DNA from: Gavia stellata
Lineage: Eukaryota > Chordata > Aves > Gaviiformes > Gaviidae
DNA length: 64,000 nucleotides
NCBI RefSeq assembly: GCF_030936135.1
Contig: NC_082597.1
Span: 77,358,495-77,422,494 of the forward strand
Reading direction: 5' to 3'
Below are positions 14,701-25,139 of the stretch, one piece after another. Numbering within the stretch: position 1 is the stretch's first letter; every line of letters begins with the position of its first letter. Both the position numbers and the translations under genes were made by a program. A model generated the notes under the pieces. The model was not told where the DNA came from, made no database searches, and was given only the letters and a program-made list of their open reading frames with translations.

Positions 14701-17700
14701 TGAGAAGCGTTTAACAGTCTGGACATGGGCTATTCCATGCCAGTTCGCCTCAGTGCCAAGAAACAGTCACAAGCACACTTAATTTACTAGCATAGCCTAT
14801 CTACAGCAGTAACCCCTGGCAGATGTCCTAGCTCTGTAGCCATCCATTAAAAGAAATTAGCCTCCAAGCATTCTTTCTCCACCATTCAGGTGGAAAACAA
14901 CCTTTTCTTCTTCATCTGATACATGGCTACGTGTCATCATTACTACAGTCACTTGGCTGATACTCTTGCAGTGGCACCCGTGCAAGTTTGGCTCCCTAGG
15001 AACCATAAACAGGGGGGGTCCATTTCTCAGAGGCCAAGAGCTCAAATGAACTGGTTCTGGCTGCAAGATCTACCCCATCATAAATATGGACAGACAATAA
15101 GCGTATTTGAAACAAACAAATGCAAGCCGATTCTGCCGTTGCCTCCTCAGGCACCACCAAGCTCTGTCTCAGGTACTAGGGGGGTTGATACTAAAGAGAC
15201 TGTGCCAGCTATTTGTACCATGCCCAAAACAGAAGGGAATTCACAAGCTCTTCAACACTGCTCTGCCCTTTTTACGGGTTCAGCAGACATACTTAAATCA
15301 ATTTGTTAGCAAAAGGACCATTCAAACAGCTCAGGCAGCAACAGCTATGCAGCTCAGTAACTACGCTACAAGAAGAATATGCTAAGTAGAAGCACATCCT
15401 GCTGCTGACTAAGGCATTAGCAAAGCTTTCTTTGACTTCAGGGAATCAGGATGGAGCTCTGAAGTAGTCTTGTAAAAACCAAGCGCAACTAGTATTTTTC
15501 TGGACTCCAGGCCTTTTCTCGTGGAAGTATATGTCTATCTGGTCTACTAACAGTCAGCTTGCCTTTCTTAGCTGTCTTTCACAGACCCTGCAGAAATAGT
15601 CCATGGTCTGTAAGAAGTCCATATACTAAAAGTCAAAAATTACTGATACAGAGCAATCAAATTTAAAGTTTCATCAGATACTGAGCCTATATTCTCTTCG
15701 CACTTACACTGCCTTTACACCTGCAAAATAGCAGTGCATGAATCAAGAATAACTTACCTGCACTGAATAGCCCCTGATTTATACATTACTCAGAATTCGT
15801 GCTGGTGCATAAAAGGTCATCAATCAGATCCATTGCTTGTATTTTTAAGTACACTCCTACTAGTAGGAGGGCAAGATCCTCAGTTTACCATAAATCAGAA
15901 TAGCTCTTCTTGCTTTCCTATCTTCAGAAGAATTACAGCATTTATAGCCACTAAGGGATTTGGCCCTCATTTCTTCTCATTTCAATAATTTAATTGATAA
16001 GAGTTTCCCAAGTGTTTATATACCAAGTTCCTGCATCTGAGGCATGTTTCACTGCAGTTACAAGATGGATGGATCTTGCAAATGGCATAAACATATTTCC
16101 AGCCAGTTTAGATAGAAATGTAAAAGGCAGTTTCTAACTAACAGAATGATGAGAATCTGTTACAGTGTTTCAGTCAGGACCATGTCCTTTTCTTTTCTTG
16201 GAAGGATAAATGAAGCTTTAGAATAGAATGCTTTTTCTATTTGTTTCTGAAAGCTTCACTATTTCGTATTGTGTTTGGCAAGACAGGTAGCAAGTCTCAC
16301 CTTCATTTTCTCTTAGCTTTTTTTTTTTTTTAAAGCCCAACACATTTTATATAGCCTAAATTAAAAGGATCACTGTAACCTTGTCCTTTATTTTGTTTTA
16401 TTCCCCTTGAAAGAGTGCCAGCCTCTGCAATTGTCAGAGAACAATTAAGGCTATGAATTCCCCCATGCAGATCAAGGGTGAACAGTCCACGGCTTTAGCA
16501 CTATTGGTTGTTCTCATGATGGGGTTACAGCAAACAACCAGCAGCAGAGCCACATCAGACTATAAGCTCCTGCGTGGTCTGAAACGGGCTACCAGAGGCT
16601 TCCACAGTGTGGTGGGATGACCTGGGCTGGCTGCCAAATGCCCACACAGCCATTCTCTCACTCAGTCTCCTCAACAGGACAGAGGGAGAAAATAAGATGG
16701 AAAGGCTCATGGGTTGAGATAAAGACAGGGAAATCACTCATCAGTTACCATCACAGGCAAACAGACTCAATCTGGAGAAAATTAATTTAATTTATTGCCA
16801 ATTAAAAATAGAATAGGATGGTGAGAAACAAAGACAAAAACCCTAAACCACCTCCCCCCGCACTCCCCTTCTTCCCAGGCTCAACTTCACTCCTTCACTC
16901 CCAACTCTTCTACCTCCACCCCCCAGGCATTGCAGGGGGATGGGGAAGGGGGGTTGCAGTCAGTCCATAACAGAGTTCCTCTCTGCCACTCCTTCCTCCT
17001 CATGCTTTTCCCCTGCTTTAGTGTGGGTCCTTCCCAGAGGCTACTGCCCTTCATGAGCTGCTCCAGCATGGGCTCTCCACAGGCTCTACCTTCCTTCAGG
17101 TCATGCCCACCTGCTCTGATGTGGGGTCTTCTGTGGCCTTCAGTACGGATATCTGCTCCACTGTGGTCTGCTCCATGCACTGCAGGGGAATACCTGCTTC
17201 ACCGTGGTCTCCAGGGGAATCTCTCAGTCTGGAGCACCTCCTCCTCCCCTCCTTTTTCTCAGACTTCGGTGTCTACAGGACAGTTTCTCACACTTCTTCC
17301 TCCCTCCTCACTCTTCTCTCTCACACAGCTGTGCTGTATTTTTATGCTTCCTTAAATAGGCTTTCACAGATGCACCACAGCTGATAGGCTCACCTGTGCC
17401 TTGCAGTGGGTCCATTGGAGCCAGCTGGAAGCTGCTGTGTCTGGCATGGGGCAGCCCCTGCCCTCTTCTCACAGAGGCTGCCCCTGCAGCCCCACACTAC
17501 CAACACCTTGACACCTACACCCAATACACAGGGCAAGTCATCCTGAGATCCAAATGGTGGGTTAAGCAGGGGCTTCTGGGGAAGTCACTGTTACCTCCCA
17601 CCTCACAGCTCTTCCTGGAGCTTCCTGTGTCTGAGGCATGCAGCATCTTCGCCAGTGTTTGTTAGCCATTGGAAAAATTCTGCTGTGCAAATCACAGACT

Positions 17701-19324
17701 ATGCACTGTAAAGATGGTGTCTTCTCATTGCCTTCCTTTTCTTCCCTTCCTAACTCCAGTTATGAAATCCTTAATTAATATATTCTCAGTCTGCTGTTGC
17801 TACTTCTCCCTATTCTCTTTCCACGGCTTGAGGGGGAAAGGCTGATTCTAGAAATATCAACTACTTAAAGCCAGATTTTGACCTACTCAGAGCATGACCA
17901 AAGAAGTTTTCCCATTTCATACAATCCAGGGAAAACAGTAGTAGCACTTGCTTTATGGGAAATGCAAAACAGAAACAAAAAAACATGAAAGTTCTCTCTA
18001 GAAAGAATGAACAATCACTTAGATACCATATCCTCTTCCTGCATGTAAGCTGTCCCTGTGTGACACACTAAGGCAGAGCTTGCTGGATTCTGGAACATCT
18101 GTCTTTCATGAACAAACCACCTCCAAGAGTCCTGCCCCTTAAAAGGTCTAATGTTATTCAAGTGGCTGAGCACGTTCACTTGTTCCTGTGTTTATCAAAC
18201 AAGGTAGTACAGCTGGAAACATACCTCCAACCAATCAGGCAGGGCCCTGCCACTACCCTAATCTTCTTGCTACAGCAGATGATGGCTTTTCAGCAAATAC
18301 AGAAATTTCCATTCCAAGATTCAATTCTGGTTAAGTAATGCAAGAGACTGAGATAACCTACAGGATATGCATTTTATTTTGCAAAGAGAATTTTACATGT
18401 TATGAGCTCAGGAACTGTGTAATTTTGTGTCCCAAAGGCAGAAATTCCCCCAAAGATAAAGCCAACCTCCAACACATCAAGTAAGGAAGTTCAATAGCAC
18501 ACACGCTGCCTCCTGTACTGCCCTGTACATCCTCAGTGTAGAGCAGGTCATTCTGATTATCAGGACATGCTCTAAGTTGGGCTACGGTGACGGACTACAG
18601 GCCCATAAAGCTCTGGAACTATAAAGCCTCTCTGTTTCAGGTACTTCAGAGAAAAGGTGAAAAAACTCCTGGCAAACAGAACTGTGGAATAAACCACACA
18701 TCAATCAGATTCTTCCTTACCAGGGGCACTTAGGCATTGCCTCCCTCTTAAAATAATTTCTTTTCTTTCTTTAGTCCCCTTAAACTTAACAGTGGAGGAT
18801 TTCAACAGCCACACTGTCTTTTCTTCAGTCCAGACCTGCAGCTCTCGCCCTGACAGAACACGAAGCACAGATGCACCTTTCCCTCCACCCTTGCAGTCAG
18901 CCCCTGTGCCAGCAGAGTCCCTGACCCCAACCTCCAGAGCAGTCCGGCACAATCAAACCACGCAGCGATTCTGCCTTGGTTCAGGCTGCACTTATCGTTA
19001 GGTGACAGGAAATTAAAGTGATTAATTAAAGTGATTAAAGCCCTGCCTCACGTAGGGAGGCAGGTGCTCCGCTGGCCAGCCCCCGGTGGGGCCGGGGGGT
19101 GCGGCCGCCCTCACGAACAGAGCCCCGACACGGGGCCTTCCTGCCGCCGTGCCAGGCCCCGCTCGGCGATGCGGCGGTGCAACGCAGCCGTCACGACCCG
19201 GCCGGGCCCTGCTGCTCCCGGCCACGTCCCCGCACTGAGCTGCGGCGGGCTCCGGGCTCCCCAGCCCCTGCTAGTTACCTGCGGCGCGGGGCGAGGGCGC
19301 GGGGCTCGCCGGTACCGGCACCAT
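1..19324 (-). CDS. EFCAB6: EFCAB6 (EF-hand calcium-binding domain protein 6), 5' part of gene, continues past left edge
   Basis: EFCAB6 (also called DJBP) is a large multi-EF-hand protein known from testis and from ciliary/sperm axonemes, where it is reported inside doublet microtubules, and it is described as a DJ-1 partner. The window shows its N-terminal end: exon 1 (ends 19279), exon 2 (12632-12781), exon 3 (10660-10880) and a tentative exon 4 near 7047-7166. Exons 1-3 have consensus splice sites and join in phase (G|GT, then G|CT). They give 121 residues from the exon-2 ATG, or 139 from an in-frame exon-1 ATG. The exon-3 protein aligns closely with the first EF-hand of the human protein as I remember it, and exon 2 matches its Ser/Arg/His-rich leader more loosely. 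The order EFCAB6 then SULT4A1 on one strand matches human 22q13. Most of the protein lies outside the window. Confidence 0.85.
5720..6627 (-). mobile_element. CR1 LINE, 5'-truncated, minus strand
   Basis: The left end has the CR1 3' tail in reverse (cacagaatcatagaatgg, an ATTCTRTG-type octamer repeat). This is followed by the well-known avian CR1 3' region (gggttggaagggacctt...). On the minus strand, 5764-6360 is an almost unbroken frame for the C-terminal end of the CR1 reverse transcriptase, with [20 protein letters not shown] and [13 protein letters not shown]. The upstream part (to about 6627) continues the same protein in shifted frames ([21 protein letters not shown]), so it is broken. 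5' truncation is the usual state of CR1. It lies within an EFCAB6 intron, in the same orientation as the gene. Confidence 0.93.
7047..7166 (-). CDS. EFCAB6: Candidate EFCAB6 exon 4 (uncertain 3' boundary)
   Basis: A good acceptor (TTTGTTTTCAG|, minus strand) precedes 7166, and exon 3 ends in phase 0, as needed. The frame-0 translation starts [10 protein letters not shown] and contains [15 protein letters not shown]. This loosely matches the expected second half of the EF-hand, remembered in human as SGTVPYLAFLSRF. An ideal donor (CAG|GTAAGT) falls after 7047, but using it brings in an in-frame TAG. A weaker donor after 7089 (AGG|GTAATA) would end the exon in frame with no stop. It could also be a cryptic or non-coding exon. 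Confidence 0.4.
8401..8422. repeat. Short perfect inverted repeat, 9-bp arms
   Basis: TTAATTAGT and ACTAATTAA are separated by TTTC in EFCAB6 intronic DNA. It is AT-rich, so chance is plausible. Confidence 0.6.
10660..10880 (-). CDS. EFCAB6: EFCAB6 exon 3, first EF-hand
   Basis: The acceptor is TATTTTTCAG| and the donor GCAGAG|GTATGC, giving 221 nt (2 + 73 codons) and ending in phase 0. It encodes a linker followed by an EF-hand-like helix-loop-helix: helix around [12 protein letters not shown], loop starting at the Asp of MLDVGQT, then KDEF. A second helix pair starts at [13 protein letters not shown]. The human protein reads almost the same here (DELQKAFQLLDTGQNLTVSK from memory). The loop has Asp at position 1 and Glu at 12 but Gly at 3, Thr at 5 and Leu at 6, so calcium binding by this copy is doubtful. 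Confidence 0.88.
10881..12631. other. EFCAB6 intron 2
   Basis: 1751 nt with GT/AG ends on the minus strand. It holds a possible ancient repeat echo at about 11870-11935 and no coding signal. Confidence 0.75.
12632..12781 (-). CDS. EFCAB6: EFCAB6 exon 2 with probable start codon at 12773
   Basis: The acceptor AAATCCAG| lies at 12782-12789 and the donor GCAG|GTTTGT falls after 12632. The ATG at 12771-12773 has a near-perfect Kozak context (ACCATGG). From it, 47 codons plus one base encode a Ser/Thr/His/Arg-rich, disordered-looking leader ([10 protein letters not shown]... to ...SIKSAA). This resembles the human EFCAB6 N-terminus in composition and in a TFTPGPHS segment, compared with a remembered THSRPHSS. 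The final G joins the first two bases of exon 3 to make an Ala codon. Confidence 0.75.
14242..14268. repeat. Poly-C / poly-A simple repeat
   Basis: An uninterrupted C run is followed by an A run. A second low-complexity tract (G run then A run) is at about 14366-14395. Both are in EFCAB6 intron 1 and are prone to sequencing error. Confidence 0.8.
15675..15765. repeat. Possible ancient amniote repeat fragment
   Basis: The text cttacactgcctttacacct is like an old, palindromic repeat seen in birds and turtles ('cttacactggctttacaccagtgtaa'). Similar echoes occur near 11870-11935 and 59675-59740. Each is short and diverged. Confidence 0.3.
16560..17528 (-). mobile_element. Avian LTR-like interspersed repeat (ERV-related, solo)
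   Basis: From memory I recognise this as a repeated bird sequence. On the minus strand it begins TGTATTGGG at 17528. It has repeated blocks of the type CTGCTCCAGCATGGG / CCACTGTGGTCTGC in the middle (about 17040-17230, plus-strand reading), and ends past a conserved block around 16740-16810 (acagactcaatctgg, attaatttaatttattg). The TG start and about 950-bp length suit an LTR. No gag, pol or env coding sequence is seen, so it would be a solo LTR or non-autonomous unit. The left boundary is approximate. It lies in EFCAB6 intron 1. Confidence 0.65.
19011..19036. repeat. Two exact tandem copies of a 13-bp unit
   Basis: AATTAAAGTGATT is repeated twice head to tail at the left edge of the EFCAB6 CpG island. 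Confidence 0.8.
19279..19324 (-). CDS. EFCAB6: EFCAB6 exon 1, 3' end with possible upstream start codon
   Basis: A strong donor (CCGCAG|GTAACT on the minus strand) closes an exon at 19279 inside the CpG island. An ATG at 19324 with G at -3 and G at +4 opens a frame of 15 codons plus one base, rich in Pro, Ala and Ser. This joins in frame to exon 2 through eight exon-2 bases and reaches the exon-2 ATG without a stop. The exon is therefore either 5'UTR or the true start, adding 18 residues. The transcription start is not visible. It must lie upstream of about 19330 if this ATG is used, just below the X-box at 19369. Confidence 0.55.
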
Positions 19325-19368
19325 TACCGTTCCGCGCCGCTTCGAGGTCTCCCTGTTGCCGGGACGCT

Positions 19369-19382
19369 GTTGCCGTAGTAAC
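19369..19382. promoter_or_regulatory. X-box (RFX transcription factor site)
   Basis: GTTGCCGTAGTAAC fits the X-box consensus GTNRCC-NN-RGYAAC at every constrained base. RFX2/RFX3 bind such sites in promoters of ciliary genes. It lies 45 bp upstream of the exon-1 ATG of EFCAB6. Function is inferred from motif and position. Confidence 0.75.
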
Positions 19383-19780
19383 AACGGCCTTCGCGCCTGA
19401 TTGGGTAGAGGCGCCGCCGTTCGCATGGCAACAGTAAGGCAGGTCCCTATTGGGTGCGGGGTCGGGGCTGTGGTGAGGCTCAGCCTGCCCTGCCCAGGCC
19501 TTCTCCTGAGGGTAGCGGGCCCGGCCGGCACTGCTGGTTAGAGGCGGGAGAGTCGCGGTCTATTGGCGGGTAACGGGAACCGCCGAGCCGCGTTATGGCA
19601 TTCCCCAGCAGCCGTTACAACCGCCTCCGGCTCCCGGGCGGTGGGCTAGTAACAGTCCAGGGCCCACCGCAGCCCTCGGGAGGAGGCTGGGCCCAGGGGA
19701 TCACCGCCAGGCGCGGCTCTCCTGGCCGTGGCCGTGCTGTGCCTGCTGGCCGGGTCCAGAACTGAGGAGCAGCTGGAGGG

Positions 19781-22700
19781 GTGATAGTACCTGCTCACCC
19801 CAGTTGTTGTGTGAGTGCTTTTGGTTTAAGATTTCATTGAGCATTTCAGTGAGAAATTGGGCTCTTCAAGGTTTGATTCAGTATAAAATACATACTTTTT
19901 CATGGTGTGGTGACCCACATAAAGTATTGGTAGGGTGTTACTGTCTTGATTTAAGCCCTTTTTGTTAATTCCTAAAGGACTGCATAAATTACTGTCTGAC
20001 ATGAGAAAAGAGGCCTTATTCTAAAGGAAAACACAGTCTGTTGCAGAGTCCAGGCACTGGCCACACATCAGCAATTAACTGACAACGCTTTCTATTTTCA
20101 ACAGTCCATGAACAAGTTCAGTATTTCAGTAGTTCCTGATGTAGACTAATGCCCTGCAGGGCATTTTAAAGCTTTGATTCCCACAAATATTTGTGCATAT
20201 AACTTAACTTTCATGTGGTCCCTTTGAATTCAGGGCTAGTGCTCATTTAGAGACAATAACTTCAGCAGAAGTAAGATTGCAGGAATGTAATGGCTGTACA
20301 TAGCATCATGGTTATTGCTAGGAAAAAAAAATTGAAATGATTTCTTCATTTCAGACACTTCATGTAAATTGCTCCAGATCACTGAGTAAAAAAGGGACCA
20401 AATGATCCATACTTGCATGGTTAAAAACCAAATGTTTACAGCTTGAATTGGCCCGTATTGTATTTTTGTTTATATTCCTTTTTCATCCTGTTTAGAATAC
20501 GCAGGCTTACGTAGCTCTTTAATAATAAAAACAAAGTCAAAACAAAGTCAGAACTAGTTTCAGTCTCTAATCTCACTGGTATTTACTGAGGGAACAATGA
20601 ACACGTCCAAAAGGGTCTGGCTGTTAAGAGACCGATCCCTAAGCATGTGTGGCTGAAGCAGGGTGGTTAAAGAACACAACTGGAAACCAACCGTGGATCT
20701 CTCTGTCTGGGTTTAAATCCTACCAACTATGGCGTGGTCGCAATCCCAGGAACTGAAAGTCTCCTGCAGCATTTCCAGGATTATCTGTTTTAGTAGGGTT
20801 AGAACTGCCTTTTTTTTGGGGGTTGGGGGGGTTGCAGCAACGGAAGCAATTAAGGTGCAGAAGCAAACAAGAGTGGTACATGAATAACCTGGGAAAAGTT
20901 AAAATCTGGAGGTGCAAGCTTTGAGTGAGGACTATTCATCATCACCTTTGCTTCCTCTGGTGAATTTTTATATATTTATTAAGCCCCAACCATATGATTA
21001 TGTGATGTATGGGCAAAAATAAAATACTGTCTTCCCAGTGGAGCTTCAAAGCTAAACATTTTCCTTCGTTCCTGTTTTGTTCTAATTGGTTCGCTTGTGC
21101 TGAGTTCTTAGAGCTCTCACATATTTTATGGGTGACTCTTTTCCAAAGCTGTAAGAAAGCAGATGTAAGGCCTGCGAGGGCTGAAGTCTTAGCACACTGT
21201 TACACCAGCTGTGTTACTGTTATCTGCGTGTGAGGATTAAATTGTCGTCTTATGTTCAGTGCTGGCAAAAGCTGAGTGTGTGACAGAGATGGTGACAGTG
21301 GATTTAACGTCTGAGTGGCAGTTACTTTGAATATCACTCGTACCACACATATCAGGCAAGTCGGCATATTAGTGGTTGTGATTGGAATCGGTCTGAGCAG
21401 TCAGCTGCCATTACGTTACTGTTCTTTCTGCATCTTGCATGCTGTCACACAGCATGCCTTATTGCAGCACTCCCTCCTACAAAACAATATTCCTTCCAAA
21501 AGTGGGTTTTAGTTAATTCATTCCATGTGGCAGTGTCGATCTGTCTCCCCTTCTTGCTGAAGGACACAATTCCATCTTTATAGACCATCTTTCACAGGTG
21601 ACACCTGGTCCGTATGTGAATCGGACTGTTCCCAAGTGGAGACCGCATTCGGCTGATTGCAGAGTTCTTTCAGAAGAGCTCTGACAAGGACTTGGGAGAT
21701 CACCTCCAAGCCAGGGCAGCACCCTAAGACATGCTTTGGCTCTTTGCAGCTGCAGTTCACAAATCAGCCTATTAACTGAAACCACCATCCATATCAGTTC
21801 TAAGTTAATATGTCAGCCTGTAAATCACAGCAGCTGAGGAGCCAGCACACATTTGCTTCTGCTGTCTCTCCTCCATGGTGGCCATTTCTGGCAGAGAGGC
21901 AGAGTGGACAGCTGGAGGTGGTAGCTTCTAAAACTACTCTAGCATGCGTTGCCAGGGCTTGTCATCTGTGCACAGTGAGACCTCCAGCAAAAGTTCTTGT
22001 GTGGCTTTACAATTTTAGTCATTGTTAGGGTGGCAAAATCCAGAAAAATTATAGTGGCACAGCACAGCTTACCGAAGGAACCTCATTTAGGTTCCTGCAC
22101 TAGCGGGGAGTACAAAGGCTTCTCCTTTCTCTATTTGATTGGTGTGAACAGCTTCGCTGTTTCTAAAACCAGTTTGTGGTAAGGAGTCGTAAGCTGCTGA
22201 TAGTAATTCCCACACGTTGGGGTCCTAAAGGACAGAAAATTACCCTTCATTTTTGTGAACTTTTCTCGCATTCATTTTTAAAGACCACACAGCTCAGACG
22301 CTTTCAGAAGGCCACTGGATGTTACATGCACCTATGTATGGTTCAAGCCCGAGATCTGGAAAGAGGATTTATTCCATTCTGCCTGCAGAATTTGCCATCA
22401 CTCTCCCATCTTTTAGAGAGATGATTTATACGCAGATAGACCAGGGCAGAGTGGCATCAGTGTGGTTGACTTCCTTGCCACGCCCCAAAGACAGAACAGC
22501 AGTTTCTACTGGAGTATGACTGGGCACTTGAGGTCTAAACCGCATTGTGCCGAAATCTGGGTAAGTTTTATTTTTAAATGAAGGTGCTCATTTTTGCAGA
22601 CTCTCTTTCCCTTGCCAGAATGAAGCTGATTATTGGTTGCAATTATTTCTGTTCTATCTGTGTGATATACACCATGGCAGGTAGCAGGAAATACTCATCT

Positions 22701-25139
22701 GCATATGTTCTATGACTCAAACACTAGAGGACATCAGTCTGCAGATCCTGCGGTAAAGAAATCAAATGGATTATGTAGTGGGCACGCTGATGACTGAGAA
22801 GGATGCTGTGAGATTACTTATAATAATGTCTCTACTGTCTCCTTCCCATGGGTGTGGTCACTGGGTTTGGGATATTTTTGTTAATATTATCTGATTCAGC
22901 TGAATCTCTGTTCAGTCTTTTTCTTTTGACTGGAGAGGTAAATGCTGTTCCTTAAGCATCCCTCTAAACCTTTGCTGGCAGCTACTGAGTGGCGTTATTT
23001 ATAGCCCAGGCAAGACTGAATGGCTTATAATAATGGTGACTCAAGCCTGTAAATCTTTATAATTATAGCCGGAACTATTGGTGCCATGTTGTGTTGTGTT
23101 GCTTACACAAAAGTGCTGAGAATCTTTAATGGTTACTCATTAGCTTTCTTGTCTTTCCTCTACTGCCCAACTTCACTGCAATGAACACTTAAACCTTTTG
23201 TATACAAAACTGTGCAAAATTAGTTTCCCCTCAGTTCCTTCATGTTAACGCTTTGGAGGGTTCTTACTGAGGCAAACCACTTCATGCTGCTGGCGTTTGA
23301 GGTGCCCCACTGACTGAAGCTGCAGGGGTGGAGAGCCAGGAGCCACGGCGCTGCTCAGCTCAGCCCTGGGGCTTTCTGGGGGCCTTACGGCTAAGGCCTT
23401 TCCAGTACTGCTTGATGTGCACCTGCTTAGTGGTGGATTGATCCAGTGAGGTGGTATATTTGGTATTTCCATGAAGGTATATGGCCAGTGATGGCTGGTT
23501 TGAACTAACATTGAGGGTACTCAGTGCTTTACAGGAAAGGGGTAAGCCTGTTGGTGATCTGAAATACCATTGCAATGAAGTCATCCAAATCCTCCCTGTC
23601 TTGCAGGTTTGTGTCACTAAATGGGCTACCAGCTGCATAACTCTAATAAATCTCACGAGTGTGCTAACTTTGTGGCAGTTATCTCAGCAGAAGCAGCTTA
23701 CCAAATTTGAATGCTGAGGGGAGAAAAAAATCATTCTTCTGGTTTTCTGGTATTTTTGTTCTTCATTCGCACTGCATTTGTACCAACGAGGCATTCTCTC
23801 TAGAGACAATTTGGGGCAGTTGACCAAGGGGTGTCTGTGTTTGGATAGACAGAGTCATGGTGACATTTGGCTGAGTCCTGAAAGTTCAAGTTGTCAAAAT
23901 AGGAAGGAGCTTACTACCTACAGATTTTAACAGAAAGACTGAAATGCTTTCAAGGACCAGAGATCCAAAGGTAGAATTTCAGCATGGCTTATGTGGGAAT
24001 GGGCTTTGACCAGACTTTCAGCTCTTGGATGAATTTCACCTGATAGCACAGAAGGCAATGGAGTCAAGGGGTAGGAAAGAAAAGCTCTGGCTGAGGACAG
24101 TCTTTCTGGTCCTAGAAAGCAGATTCCTAGCACACAGCAACTTTGTTGTATACAAGAAGCACCAGCATAGCAGTAGGTGCACAATAGATTGTCATAGAGG
24201 CTATTATTCTCTACAATAAGGAAAGGGGGTTTTGCCCATTCTAGCTGTTCCCCCTCCAGCCTGGTAGCTGGTGGCCCTCTGCACAGGCTCAGTTTGGCAA
24301 TGGCATGCGTATACACCTGGCTGTTAAAAACATGGCCTTAGAACAGTTTTGGCTTAGGGGGCTGGGGGGTGGTCACCTTCTGTAGCAAAGGAGGCAGGCT
24401 GTGCCTGGTAATGGGAGTAGGATTCCCTGGTGTCTTCAGAAATGTGAGAAGCCACCTAGGCAGCCAGTAAGGATGTATTGCTCATACATCCTCAGGATTA
24501 AGTGACTTAAGTAGATTTTTGGTGCTTAATGAAATTTTCTTCTGACTCTAATCTGCAGAAACTGTGGGGAGATTTTGTCTTCCTCTGTAGCAAGAAGGAA
24601 TTCTCCTACTCCTGTCTTCTTGCAGCTTGTGGGTTTTGGTCTCCAGTACGACAGAGACTAGTAGGACTTCTCAGCATAGCATTGCCCAAGAGGTGCAAGA
24701 TAAAAGGGTATAAAATACTGAGTGGATTGAACAGTGACTGCGTATCATTGTCATAATGCAAGAACAAAGGAACACCAAATTACATTGTCTGGTGGCAGGC
24801 TCTGAGCAAACAAGTCCTTTTTCATACAGCGTGTATTTAGATGAAGAACTCACTGCCATGGGATGCTGTCAATACCAGCATGAGGGGAAGAAAACCCTGT
24901 GGAGGGCTATTAAACACAAAGATGCTCAGAGTCCTGTGCTCTCTACTGTACTCTTGCACAGACATTCATTACGGGCCGCTGTCAGAGACAGCTCACTGGG
25001 TCAGACGGTGGTCTGAGTTGATGCCATCTTTCTGTGGTTGTCGTGTCTTAAGTTGGGAGGTAGAGGTAGGGGAGAGGATCTCTGGCTTGTACTAAGGCTA
25101 CTTGGCCTAAGTAGGAGGTCTAGAAAATGAGCAAACCAC
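19781..25139. other. Intergenic region between EFCAB6 promoter and SULT4A1 3' end
   Basis: No known gene is recognised. On the plus strand there are some exon-like segments with decent splice sites: 22091-22178 with GTAAGG, 22293-22560 with GTAAGT, and an open block 21534-21684. They do not join into a protein I can name. A G-rich tract lies at 20815-20832. A non-coding transcript divergent from EFCAB6 is possible but not shown. Confidence 0.5.

Larger units (their letters stand above)
12782..19278. other. EFCAB6 intron 1
   Basis: 6497 nt with GT/AG ends on the minus strand. It carries the LTR-like repeat (about 16560-17528), simple repeats near 14250 and 14370, and a possible old repeat near 15700. 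No convincing exon is seen on either strand. Confidence 0.65.
19050..19780. promoter_or_regulatory. CpG island, EFCAB6 promoter region
   Basis: This is a stretch of about 700 bp, strongly GC-rich and dense in CpG, set in AT-rich flanks. It contains EFCAB6 exon 1, a perfect X-box (19369-19382), a half-matching second X-box (19419-19432) and three ATTGG motifs (19400-19404, 19449-19453, 19562-19566). The ATTGG motifs read as CCAAT boxes on the minus strand. There is no obvious TATA box. Its position at the 5' end of the EFCAB6 exons makes it that gene's promoter. The island extends well to the right, so divergent plus-strand transcription is possible. Confidence 0.8.

Noticed and set aside
14923..15385. 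Overlapping plus-strand frames of 128 and 92 codons
   Set aside because: They are in EFCAB6 intron 1 on the opposite strand, with no recognisable domain and no convincing splice sites.
16887..17384. Three frames of 93-141 codons
   Set aside because: They lie within the LTR-like interspersed repeat, are GC-rich with low complexity, and lack retroviral protein motifs.
19031..19531. Several frames over 85 codons on both strands in the first CpG island
   Set aside because: They result from high GC content. Only the short exon-1 segment that splices in frame to EFCAB6 is retained.
19595..19765. 56-codon ATG frame on the plus strand in the EFCAB6 CpG island
   Set aside because: It is too short and in GC-rich DNA, and has no recognised homologue. 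A hydrophobic signal-peptide-like run in another frame nearby (ALLAVAVLCLLAG) has no in-frame ATG.
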